Source: Dactylellina haptotyla (lineage: Eukaryota > Ascomycota > Orbiliomycetes > Orbiliales > Orbiliaceae). From it: 64,000 nt of DNA. The notes beneath the pieces are model-generated. The model searched no databases. It saw nothing but the letters and a program-made list of their open reading frames with translations, and had not been told where the DNA came from. The position numbers and the translations under genes were made by a program. The stretch lies in the NCBI GenBank assembly GCA_031310005.1, contig CM062386.1, positions 2,976,001-3,040,000 of the forward strand, read 5' to 3'. Of the stretch, positions 8,701 to 19,182 are shown piece by piece. The number at the start of each line of letters is the position of its first letter. Position 1 is the stretch's first letter.

Positions 8701-11561
8701 AGTGGTAGTTGGAGTAGAAGTGGTCATAGTGGTCGTAGACGCGGTTTCAGTCGTGGTACTGGAACTATGTGCATCCACCTGTCAATTCCGGAGCAGCTTT
8801 AAAAGATCGATAGGAAATACCTGGTCTTACACTGGTGCCACATTTTTGTTTCGATAGAGGTTTATTCGATCGCTACCTCCGCACATTTCGTTTGTATTGC
8901 CGGCGCAGTTAGTGTTGCAGCCTGTAGCAGGTTGTGAAGCCGGATTCAACGTGTTTCCAAAATAACATTCTCTGTGCGAGGAAAACTTTCAATTAGTAAT
9001 GTTCTATACGTATTTACGAAGTCGCGATCGCGATCGGTCACTCGAATACTTACCCGTAATATTCCACTGCTGCATAGGCAAATCCCGAGGCTTGTTGTAG
9101 ACACATTTCGACCGTCATTGCATTCCAATCTACGTATTGAAACGGTAGCGCTCGATTGCTGGAGCTATCCGTATAGCAGCCCAGAGGACTCCAGTCGTCA
9201 TTACCCTGTCCAGTGAATGCCGAATTGACATACATATTCAGTCTGTCGCCACCACCGCAGAGTTCGTCGTTTTTGCCGGCGCATCTCATGGTGCACCCAT
9301 CGTTCGCTGCACTAGAGGTGCTGGCTATCGAATCACCAAAGTGACATTCCCTAGAGGCGTATTACTGGTCAATCTTATTGCAACGAACTTTGAGTTTGAA
9401 GCTGTTCTTACACTCCGTATTCGACCCCCATATACTTTCTTCCAGCAGCAAGAGCTGCACATCTGGCCACCGACATTCCCGAGTTATCGGTTACCACATT
9501 CGACAAGGCCCGGGCGTTCACGCTGTCGGTGTAACAGCCCATTGACTTCCATACGCCATACGTGGCGGTTAGAACTGGCTTCTGGACACATTGGTTGTTT
9601 ACGCACTCCTGGCTTGCTGTGCAGCATTGATCGGTCCCACAGCACGTAGAGTTCTTACAGAGGTAACGCTGGGAAAGAGCTGGATTCCAGCAACAGCTGT
9701 CCCCGTTTGCCCCGGGGCCGCCGCAACTCCTCCCGCAGCACCACTGGTCATTCGGACAGCTAACACCGCCGAAGTCGGGGCATAATTGTTGGCCTTCGGG
9801 GGGTTCACAAGTAGAGTCGTTGACACATCTCCAACCCTCTCTACAACATCCAGCACTGGGCGTATTGTAATCTCCACAACATTTTCCACCAGTGCACAGA
9901 TACTCCATACTACGAGATTTGGACCAGCAGCAACTATCCTTGTTCTCCGTTTTTCCGCACCTCGGCCCACAGCACCATCGGTCTGTTGGGCATGAACCGA
10001 AGAAAGGTGCGCCGCAAGCGACATTCCCTGGTGCTATACAGGCTCCAGACGATGAACAACTGTAGTCGCGTGGGCAGCAGTCTGTAGAAAAGTCAGTCTG
10101 AAACGTCAAATTTCCAGAAATGAGGAAGGACATGACTGACTTGATCCACACCATTTTGAGTTGGTGCATAATATAAGTTTCTGTGCGCTGGCATCCCATC
10201 CACAGTCATCACCGTCTCCCCCACACTAAAAACACCATGGTATCGGCTTAGCAACCTTCACTTGCCGTTTTATGAAGTTCGATATAAAATCTTCCTTACC
10301 TTGTCGCCACAGCACCACTTTCCTATTTCACCACACCGTAAGTAATTATTCCAAAAAATTTAAATGTAGCTTTTTTTCTTTTGGGCGACGGCTTGTACAT
10401 ACCAGGGGCGCAGGACCCTCCATTATCGCAACATGTTCTATCGTTTGCGATGCAACTATCTCCACAACATTTTGTCCCTGAATAGCACCCAATGCGCCCT
10501 CCCGGACACATTGTAACGCCATTTGGTACACAAAGAGTAGGTGTGCAGTAGTTCCCTTTCGAACACCAGCTGGGGTATGTCTGGCCATCACAGCACTTTA
10601 TGAACAACAGTGTCAGTCCATCACCATGAAGATGCATATAAGGAGAACCATACCTGACCGTCCCACGGAATACAATCGCCATTACAACAATACTGGCCTG
10701 AATTGCGTTAATAAGCAGATATAAGAGAAATCCACTGGCTAATTACCAGATCCACACAACTTATTCCCTCCACAGCAAACCTGGCCATCGCCAGGTCGAT
10801 AGCAACCGGAATTCCCACAACAGTAATCTAGGGAGAAAGGAAGTCAGATACTATACACTATTGTCACAATCCAAAATATGTATCTTACTCCCTTGCGTGG
10901 TATCGCAACCCCCTCCGGCAGCCCCGGGGCAGAATTGTGTATTGACATTGACGCATTCCCACGCAACACCCCCGGCACGACACTTCGGATTCGCTAATAA
11001 CATATATATTAGCAAATTTCGTCATATCTAAGGATATCTCATCGTCAGGTCGTTTTTAATTACGCCATATACAATGCGCATTGCTATCAAGGCCGGCGCA
11101 GCACTGTGCCGGTCTTTGAATCCAGTTCCCATTAATGTAGTCGTCTGTGTTACGGCAGAAGCGACCTGCTGCACTGCGGGGGTCACCGCAACAGGCTATT
11201 TTCTGTTAGTGTGAGATTTGAAGTTGTTATTGAAGGCCTCACAGCTTACCAAACTCGGGGCATATGCAATAGTTCGAACTACCACCAGTTATCCCACTTG
11301 GACAAACTAAATATGGCCCATGACTTAGCTAAAGCTTTGATTTATCGAAAAAATCTTAGAGTAGAGCCTGTACGAACCAATAAGCCTAGAAAGGGCGCCA
11401 AAATAATCCCACACTGGCGTTTGGGCGAACTTCGTATCAATTTGTTTTTGCAGATCTGCGATGCTGTTGCTACAGCCATATGCCTTATATTGTACCGCTT
11501 TAACCAAAGTAATGGTTGACAACACCAACAGAAGCCGAATCCACTCGCGGCCAGTCCCCAT
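5763..11561 (-). CDS. Secreted granulin-like/WSC/subtilisin (S8) multidomain protein, about 20 exons
   Basis: Read from 11561 down. Exon 1 encodes a signal peptide (MGTGREWIRLLLVLSTITLVKA). About nine small exons (11310-9410) then encode Cys-rich repeats with granulin-like CC pairs (CCGGNKLCG, QYCCNGDC, KWCCGDK, NCCPRDYSC, DRWCCGPRCG). Three WSC domains follow (about 9540-9230, 9190-8830 and 8620-8270), each ending CGG-x-(D/N)-x-(hydrophobic)-x-x-Y; a Thr/Ser-rich linker (8650-8770) lies before the third. Next come a helical region (8250-8060), a hydrophobic segment (about 7735-7560) and an S8 protease domain. His lies in HGTCVAS (6794-6796) and Ser in SGTSFAAPAV (6153-6155); the Asp position is Glu (6969-6971). 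Estimated length is about 1,500 residues. WSC domains bind wall or polysaccharide, so a wall-associated protease or pseudoprotease is likely. Most joins have good donors and keep frame, but splitting into two genes cannot be excluded. The stop at 5763 follows a possible donor, so a tiny extra exon is possible. Confidence 0.7.
6075..7480 (-). other. Subtilisin-like S8 domain within the large gene
   Basis: It spans three exons joined at LLSHK|DYQHK and NISQ|YMASR. Seen: the segment GTGAVIYIMEQKG aligns with the family's G-x-G-V-x-V-Y-I-I-D-x-G strand and puts Glu in the Asp slot; the His motif FHGTCVASIAAG; the oxyanion Asn in VVTAGND; and the Ser motif SGTSFAAPAVAGV. So three of the four key positions are canonical. 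Either the enzyme is impaired or Glu replaces Asp functionally. Confidence 0.75.
8650..8775 (-). repeat. Thr/Ser homopolymeric linker coding repeat
   Basis: An ACC/ACT/AGT-type codon array encodes a mucin-like linker with runs of up to eight Thr, between the second and third WSC domains. This is expected to be heavily O-mannosylated, giving an extended spacer. The array is low-complexity and prone to length change. Confidence 0.85.
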
Positions 11562-12504
11562 TTTGATTATTTAGGTATTAGCAAGCCTGAAACCGTTTTT
11601 TGAGGCCCGCGAAATACCTTCCTACTGAATTGGTACTACGCAGTTGAACGTGGTCTGGAAATTTTTCTCTTTTATATTCACAGGTATTCATTCTTTGCGC
11701 GGGTTAAGGTACCGAGCCAGGGGTTTCAGGTTATAACTGAGACATGTTTTCACATTCGCTCTCGAATCCCTGCTTCACCTTCGCTCAGCGCGAGATGGCG
11801 GCTTGGAGGCACAGGCCTGCTCACCTAAGGGCTATTCGGTCCCATATCGTCTTGACTATACACCGCCGGAGCGGTTGTATTGTCTAGATATGGAAAGAAA
11901 TTTTTTTGTCAATCTAACGTGAATTAGCCGGCAAAGTATGTATCGTAAAAGAAATCTAATTTTCCAAAGGTACCCCTTGTCAATTAGCGAGTTGTCAGCC
12001 AAACAAAAAGGGTTGATCAGTAATCATTCGCGTTCAGTCCGCCAAGCGGAACGTCTTGCCTCGGCATTCCATCGTCACTTCTCGAACAATAGAGCTATCA
12101 AGGGCCTGAGCAAGCCTCCTTGTTCGCGCTTGCTCGGTGTAACCGCATGGTTAACGGGAATGAACCTTGGCATTTGAGGCACCGCTATTTGTGCAACGAT
12201 TCGGTTTTAAATATCCAATAGGTCCCTATAAATCCCGATTTGACCCCCATATAACATATAATTGAATTGGATAGGTTGTTATCGTCAGAAATTGGTGGGA
12301 TGTGTATTGTCTATTAATGACAACCCATCAAGCATAGATCGTATTCTCAATCATACCGACGAATGGGTTGCGAATGGCACAGGATTGGGAAAGTAGAGGA
12401 CTGATACGCTCAGGTTTGCTTCATTTTTCATTTGTACATATTTAAGACTGGAATATATCGATTTGGAAAGTAAGAAATTTTATGGTTGTATACGATATAC
12501 CTAT
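11562..12504. other. Intergenic upstream of the S8/WSC gene
   Basis: 0.94 kb with no supported gene. It contains the promoter of the minus-strand gene starting at 11561 and the 3' flank of the F-box gene ending at 12505. The frame at 11938-12177 has no recognisable content. Confidence 0.5.
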
Positions 12505-13898
12505 TTACAAAATCAATGTGACACCATTCTTCTGGTGATATCGCAACCCGGACGGCCATCCGTTCAGGCCATCTTGATTGTATTGGATCATTTCCCGGGA
12601 AAATCCTTCCGAGATATCGACCAATTCCCCCCATATAAATTCCCGCTCGCCCCCCATCCTCTGTACTTTGCATTCTAGCGACTCCAACCCAAAGTTGAAT
12701 AGACCCCCTCGTCTGACCCAAAACTTTACATTTTCCAATTTATCCAACCCATTTCCGATCCACCGGGGAATTGACATCTTGAGTTGTTGCGTCTCTACAA
12801 TTTCACCGAATCTCGAACCGGGCCACAAAAGTTTCACGCTCCTCAGTTTCTTCAACCCCATCAGCTCCGGGTACACCATCTCGTCCGGTCCACTGTAGTC
12901 TTTCCTATCTGAAAGACCGTCCACCTTTAGTACTCTCAGATTTGGAAACATTTCCGTAATATCGAGGTACAGTCCCGGTACTACGTTGTCATTAGTCGCA
13001 ATTTCGAGTTCTTCAAGTGTCGGCAAGACAGAGAATGGACTAGCATCGCATCTCCTGCCTTCCGAATCTCGTGGCAAACCCATATTCTCCAGATTCCCCA
13101 GAATAGTCAGTCGTTTCAGCGTCCTCGTGCACAAGCTGAGGAGCGTGGACTGTATATTTCTTCCCTTCGGGCCCAAGGCAAAAATGTTCGTTCTGATGGT
13201 GACTTCCTCCAGCTTTGTTGGATATTCCGCTTCCGTCAGAGACCGGTTGGGGATTAAATTGTTTGTCGGCCCGGCAGCGGGGTCGTGATTATCAGCGCCT
13301 TGGAAAAGCTGGGTAAAGTCTACTCGTTCATCATTTCGAAACCCTCCCATAGGATTCCCATATGGAATTGCGCAGTCAAGATTTATCCTCTTGAGATTGC
13401 CGTATACCGTGGGTGATTTCTTCGCGAGGATGGTAAATACTCCCCTATAATATATTTGTTCAAAATCACGATCAAAACTGGTATTGTAAGTGGCCAACGT
13501 GATGCGAATACTGGAGACGTTGGGAAACAGGCATATCGAATCGCTGTACACACGGGCTAAGCGGATGCTGTTGTTTCTGTCGTAGGTAAGCGTGTCGCCG
13601 AAGCTTACATGCCTTTTTGAAAGAAAATTGTTAGTAAGTCGCGATATATTTATGGAAGCCATCGAACCATTCATGAAATCGCGTACTGAACTATGGCTTT
13701 GAGATGTGCCAAGCCGCCTCCGTTAAACGCTGCTATCGAGGTCTCAGTCAATATGAGTTTTTTGAAAAGAATGGGTCGCGAGAATGATTCCGATTTTTTG
13801 GAGCATAATGAAAACGCGTTGAGATCCTGCGGGGTCGCGAGTTCAAAGATCGAGAGTAAGATCTCTGCGGGGAGGGATAGTAGGATAGCAGAAGACAT
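12505..13898 (-). CDS. F-box protein with LRR-like C-terminal region
   Basis: Two exons, 13898-13687 and 13612-12505, joined in frame across a 74-bp intron (donor gtacgc, branch tactaac, acceptor aaaaag), giving about 439 residues. The F-box is at the N-terminus: LLSLPAEILLSIFELATPQDLNAFSLCSK. The rest has Leu-rich segments spaced like irregular LRRs (LEEVTIRTN, LKRLTILGNLENM, LEELEIATND, LRVLKVDGL, LRSVKLLWPG). F-box proteins recruit substrates to SCF (Skp1-Cul1) ubiquitin ligases; the LRR-like part would bind the target. Such genes are numerous and fast-evolving in filamentous fungi. If the intron is retained, the F-box frame stops and a separate ATG at 13674 opens the downstream frame. Confidence 0.8.
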
Positions 13899-14574
13899 CT
13901 TAATATTCCCGTGTTGTTGATTTTGATGTGCCTAAACTAAGGGAATTGAGTATTCGTTGGATTTTATTCCGAGGCGAAGTCTAGGCCTGACCGCTCAAGC
14001 AGATATCGAAATTTAAGAAAGAGTGGTCGTGGCCCAAGTCGTCCTGCAGGAGCTCGGCGAATTCTATTTTAGCATTCAGATTGTATTGCATTGCAATATT
14101 GTGGCAATCTCTTGGAGTTCAAGTTTCAAGCTGTCCTTAATTTGAACACCTTCTTAAAGAAGCTCGATGCAAGGCCAATCTATTCACTATACCAATCCTG
14201 GTGATGAACAGCAAAGCTCTCACTTCTACTGACTATTTTCGCAGGTTTTCTGCTGAAAACCAAGTGCTTTTTTTGCCGCGGAAAACGCCGTATGTTTGTT
14301 TTGAGATACCCAGAGATCCGGTCTAGATTTGGCTAGAATGTCCAACCACCAGGATTTAAACGATCGTGCTACTGGCTGGTCCTGTGCAACCCCACCTCAA
14401 AACGTCATGTAGGAACTTGTATAATTAAGGTTGCTCGTTTGTTAAAATTTGTGGGACTTCTGTTTTTAAATAAAATATATACCTCAGCTTCACCAAGATA
14501 TACGTACAGTATTTCGTAAAGAATTCACGTATTTACTTTACCTTGCGGTTAGAGTAACACAATATAATATCAAA
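13899..14574. other. Intergenic, promoter side of the 14575 ORF
   Basis: No gene is supported. A TATA-like aaataaaatatata lies at about 14468-14481, about 95 bp upstream of the ATG at 14575. Confidence 0.45.
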
Positions 14575-14784
14575 ATGGACGACTACGCGGCTATCCAGGA
14601 CCAATTCAAAGCCTTATGGGACAACGCTTTTGAAACATATGCGGCGGACACGGGTCGAGATTTGAAACTTGACGGTCGGCGCCAGCTGTCGACCATTGAC
14701 GACTTGATGAACACACTGGATAAGAATGCGGTCTCGTTTACCGAATTTCGAAGAAGCACGAACGGCTGCGAGGGAATTTTATGA
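14575..14784 (+). pseudogene. Short ORF resembling an NLR N-terminal Goodbye-like domain, probably a fragment
   Basis: A 69-residue frame with a good start context (caaaATGG). The segment QDQFKALWDNAFETYAADTGRDL matches the typical start of the fungal STAND/NLR N-terminal Goodbye-type domain, which opens with a pattern like I-x-x-L-W-x-x-A-hydrophobic-x-x-Y-x-x-x-T-x-x-D-L. TIDDLMNTLDKNAVSFTEFR fits the next helix, which in the family precedes 'F-x-x-F-R' and a long helical continuation. Here the frame ends shortly after FTEFR, and no NACHT/NB-ARC domain or repeats follow in the next 2 kb. It is most likely a relic of a deleted NLR gene, or else a solo domain. The match is from memory of the family pattern, so it is tentative. 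Confidence 0.5.
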
Positions 14785-15118
14785 GTGCTGGGTCCCGTTA
14801 TAAGTATTACTGATATCTTAAAAGGATATGATACCGGGTACGCCTGGAGCGCGCCTAAACTCGAAAGTAAAATAACACAATTCCCTAACCGGCGAGCTCT
14901 GAAGTCCTGCTACAGACGAGAAATACGTTCCCAAGATCAGATTCCAAATTTTGAATAGATTTCAATATAATTGGGTAATTAACTCGATGTAAAATTTTAT
15001 AATTGACCGTAAGAAAACCACGGTACATTAGCATTTGTGGAAGCATCTGCATCTCTTATATTTTCAAGACCATGCCGACATGGAATTTCTGGCCTAACTA
15101 TTTATCATACTACGAAGA
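14785..15118. other. Intergenic between the NLR-like fragment and the second F-box gene
   Basis: About 330 bp of AT-rich sequence. No continuation of the NLR-like domain was found in any frame, and there are no repeats. Confidence 0.5.
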
Positions 15119-16000
15119 CTAGGCTTCGTCGACCGATATCTCCGAGTTAATTTCAAGATCTGTTGCTAGAAAGAAAACCCTTTCGGTAGTTGGGCACGCG
15201 TCGAGGTATAAAATATTCACGGTGCGCCGATACTCAAGGAAGAGTCGGAGTACCAAGCTCGAGCCAGATCCAGGCGATAGCAGCAGATTGTAGATCATAT
15301 TACAAAAAAAAGTAGCAACCACGGGTAGGGTATATATTGCTTCTTTAGAAGGCCAATATTTCGGGAAATATTTATTGAATGCCTGTTTTGTCTCCTCCGG
15401 CCATTCAAACTCTCTCGCGTCAATTTCGATGTCTCGCAGATTGTCCGTCCGGCTAGGCTTATCAAGACGTGAGACCCGCATTGACATTCCTCGAGCCAAC
15501 CACGAAGTTGGTGTGAGAATTGGCATGATTTTCTTGGTGGCATTGGTAAATGCTCGACATAAAACCAGAAGTTGCTTCAGGAGAGCCTTCCGCTCGAGGT
15601 TATTGTGGCGGGACTGTGTGTTGTGGAAAGAGACGAGTCGTGCCCAGAACCGCCTGAGGCATGCTAACGCAGCTTCTGTGAGTGTTGGATGCCAGTTTGG
15701 ATCATATAAGACGTATATCGATATATTCAGACGAGGGAATCCGGTTCTGGAATAGGATTGTAATCGAGATGATGTATCTATAACGGCTCTCCACCTCTTG
15801 CAGACAGCTCTGCAGTCTGTGATAACGCTATCGATAGGGGTGTACAGTAGGATTTCCTCGAGAATCTCCGGGATGACCAACGCCTGGGGCTCTTCCATTG
15901 TGATGGGCATTGAAGCTTTGTGCTTTGAACTATTTCCTTTTCGTGATCCGCTTTCCGAGCGTCCTTTGGTCAAAGGAGCACTCCTCGAACCTAAACTCAA
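15119..16000 (-). CDS. F-box protein
   Basis: A 293-residue single-exon protein. After a Ser/Lys-rich start comes an F-box-like helix pair, VIPEILEEILLYTPIDSVITDCRAVCKRWRAVIDTSSRLQ (residues about 42-81), with the typical L-P-E-I-hydrophobic-E-x-I-L pattern and the CKRWR segment of helix 3. The C-terminal 200 residues have no recognised repeat; they are rich in hydrophobic/aromatic residues and include FLEYRRTVNILYLDACP. It is likely a substrate adaptor of an SCF ubiquitin ligase, with target unknown. It is the second F-box gene within 4 kb on the same strand, but sequence similarity to the 12505-13898 gene outside the box is not evident. Confidence 0.75.
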   Translation of the reverse strand: MSLGSRSAPLTKGRSESGSRKGNSSKHKASMPITMEEPQALVIPEILEEILLYTPIDSVITDCRAVCKRWRAVIDTSSRLQSYSRTGFPRLNISIYVLYDPNWHPTLTEAALACLRRFWARLVSFHNTQSRHNNLERKALLKQLLVLCRAFTNATKKIMPILTPTSWLARGMSMRVSRLDKPSRTDNLRDIEIDAREFEWPEETKQAFNKYFPKYWPSKEAIYTLPVVATFFCNMIYNLLLSPGSGSSLVLRLFLEYRRTVNILYLDACPTTERVFFLATDLEINSEISVDEA

Positions 16001-17472
16001 ATACGATTGCTCCTAAAAGTTCGAATGTTTGGATCCATGAATTGGGCTGGCACGGTGTATTAATACTCCAACCAACTCACGACGCCAAGGATGTTGACAA
16101 CTTCAATATGCGGAAGCCAGGATTCAACTCGCTGTACATCACAATCCCGTCTCCTATTCTAGAAATGTGAACTATTTAGTTCACTCTTGTTGCTGAAGCC
16201 GATTTCCCACCCAACCTCCACCAATTAAAAATTAGACCCTTTCACCTTAAATACGCAGTATTCGCGCTCTGGATACACCATTCAAAGTTCCCTAGCTTAA
16301 ACTTTCCTTATGACTACTTCGTGCGGCAAGTTGAACCGAATATATGCAACAACACAGAGCTCGAGTGCAAAGGACTGGGCTGGACGTTGGGACACGCGTC
16401 CAATGGAAGCACAGGACATTTTAGCACTTGATCAAGATCGCCAATTGCACATAATATGCAGCGCGGGAACCTATAATGTCCTTGATAATTTCCCGAAAAC
16501 CCTATCTAGACGTCTGGGAATTCCTCAAAACATCTAACCAAGCCCAATTCACAAGGTAGGTTGGAGTGCGGTCTGATATTTTAGCTAACGATCCTGAAAA
16601 ATGGCATATATATAATGCAAGACTTTTATATCGGCTTCTTTGGGATATCAAGGGGTCCTTGGATGTAGAATCCTAATATTTCTCCCGCCGCTATGCACGA
16701 CTAGAATTTGGTATCCTGTAGCTTCTATTCTCATCTAAATGGCGACTCGATATTTGTCGCATTGGACAATAAATTCTGCGTTGTCTAGCTTGTGCTCATG
16801 TGAGACACAAGTTAGAATCTCAAGACCAACCAAAACCACCACATGTATTTGGTTTGGTTCGAGGCTGACCAAGTAATTCGATTAAAGACCATAACACGTC
16901 TATAACTATCGCCCAGGACATTGAACTCCTAATTTAGAAGTTTAACTTACTAGTTATACTCCCAATTCAAGTCAGACGATGAAAATGACAATTTCACTAA
17001 GAGTGCTAGTCTGCAAGACAGCAAAAATACGGTGGGCGAGGCGTGCGCATTCTCTACCAAAGCTAGAAACTTTATGAATAAACCCCGATTGAGAAATTGA
17101 TCCCATTAGCTCAAAAGCCAAGTTCAAACTTGTTCTCATTCAAAATAGGTCTTTTTCTTATATATCTCGGTCTTGAAAGCTGCAATCTCAATGATATTGA
17201 GTTAGAGCCAAACCAAGAAACACCGCCACCAACACAGGACAAGATTACCCAACTCGGAAATAACTCCCAGAGATGTTGGTTACAACTATCAGCTTGCAAC
17301 TGTGCACGAGCTGAAGTCTATCTATAAGTATCAGAAGGGTGGAGATTTCGCTTCGATAACTAGGAGAACGCGCTTCTCAATCAAAAAACTCTTTCATCTA
17401 ATCTAGATACTCTTCACACCGATTCAGCCCAAGTGCAAGTACAACCTTCTTATAATTGCTGTAGCGTCTAAA
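16001..17472. other. Intergenic between divergent F-box and ZZ-finger genes
   Basis: 1.47 kb shared upstream region of a minus-strand and a plus-strand gene. Short frames (16310-16537, 17097-17327) have no domain. Nothing else is recognised; no clear TATA box was assigned. Confidence 0.5.
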
Positions 17473-19182
17473 ATGGCGTTCCATCACGATTTCAACCCCG
17501 CGCACTACGAAAGACATATTCCTATTGGCTATTTTGCTTTCTACGACCAGAACTCGGAATATATTTGTGATGTTTGCAAATCCCACAACTTCTCAGGCGG
17601 CGTTTACCACTGTTCCACATGTCTCAACGGCGACTTTGACATGTGTGAGAGCTGTAAATTCCAAGGAAGATCCTGTTTCTGCGGACAAGCAAGTAGCATG
17701 GCTCACTTAAAGATCATCCCGGGAAAAGGAAGGCGATATTTCAACTCACCCGCTGCCGCTACTGACGAGATAGATTCGGAAGATCTAGCGGCGATGACAT
17801 TGTTGGAATTGATCCCCGCAGATACAAGACCTAAACCCCATCTCGATAATCCAGAACTGTTTCGCTTCTACGAAAAGTACATAGCGTATACGGACACCCA
17901 TCGGAATCCGTCGTACGATACATTTCTTTGCGAAAACGAAGCGGACTACGCGGCTTGGGAGAAAGGAACTTATAAGACGCAGCGGGATTTCCATGAAAGC
18001 AAGGCATCACATTACAGTGAACTTACGAATGAAATTCTACAGTTTGCGAAATATTCGGCGCGGTCAGGGACGAAGGGTTGGGAGTACCAGACTTCAGATG
18101 GAGAAGTCTGTGACTTGCTCGACCTGGCGATGGGAGCGATAGTAAAGATGGAAGAGGCGTACGTGGATGTGTCGAATCTGACTGATGAGATGAACAAGCA
18201 GTGGGCCTCGAAAGAGATAGTCGGCGCTCGAAATGTTGGAAATATGCAGCATATGACGACGTGTGAAGACTGGTATGTGAAGGCTATTGCGGAGGAAGCA
18301 GCGAACTATCATAAACAAAAATACGAACGAACTTCAGAGATTCTAAAGCAAGTGGAATTGATAATGAAGAAAGCCCAGACGCTTGAGAAATTCGCGTTCG
18401 ACAGTCTAGTCGCCAAACTCAACGCGGAAGTTGAGGCCATAAGGACCAGTCAAGCCTTTACTACAACCAACGATCAAAGAACGAGAGCCCTAGAAGCTTT
18501 GGAAATGCACGCGGAGATACAACAGAAATTAGAGAACTCTCTTTTCAATTTCCGGCGAGCGCATATATCCATATACAGGATACATAGCATAAAGGAGCGC
18601 CCGGAAAATGAAGTTTCGGCTAGAGCCGAGTGCGATACGCTACTCGCGGGCGCCACAAAGGCTAAAGAGGATAGGTTGAGGGGTATATTGAATGAATACG
18701 ACCTCAAAGTTTCGAAATCGCTGCTGCCTGCGGTATCTAGTGTCTCCACTGCCGCTCCCTTATCTTCTTCATCGATAGGGAGTGCTTACAACCCGCAAGT
18801 GACTGCCTTGTCACAGGGGCCGAATACCGTCCCTTCTTCGAATTCCGGATATACGGCTGGACAGCAATCGGCTCAAGTTATCTCGAATCCGAGTTCCTCT
18901 AGTACAGGAGTTACGAGCCCGCCTGGGTTTCAAATGCCGTTGTCATATTATAGCAACATGTTAGCGCAGCAGCATGTGGTAAGTTGAATATGCCCCACCA
19001 GCCCTATAGATCGATATCTATATCGCTAGAGTATCTTATCAGTTGGTTGTTTCTATGTTTCAACCCATCTAATCACTAAGTTTGTGTTCTTCTAGACAAA
19101 CATGAATATTATAAATAATATTGGTGGAGGCGATACCACGTATAGCCTTGTCAACCCGACTACAGGGCTCAAATATTGGTGA
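17473..19182 (+). CDS. ZZ-type zinc finger, coiled-coil protein with spliced C-terminal tail
   Basis: Exon 1 is 17473-18978 and exon 2 is 19096-19182 (intron 117 bp, gtaagt...ttctag), giving 530 residues. Residues about 34-80 form a ZZ-like finger: YICDVCKSHNFSGGVYHCSTC then DFDMCESCKFQGRSCFCG. Residues about 205-425 are charged and helical, predicted coiled coil (EYQTSDGEVCDLLDLAMGA, RTSEILKQVELIMKKAQTLE, RTRALEALEMHAEIQQKLE). The region from about 425 is Ser/Gly/Pro-rich and disordered. Exon 2 adds 28 residues, Asn/Gly/Thr-rich with NIINNIGGGDTTYSL. Without splicing the protein ends two residues after the donor site (HVVS). ZZ fingers bind protein tails such as histone H3 or N-degrons. No homologue with a known job is recognised; a signalling adaptor is the inference. 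Confidence 0.75.

Noticed and set aside
8483-8857. Plus-strand frame with long Val runs.
   Set aside because: Antisense shadow of the Thr/Ser-rich WSC linker.
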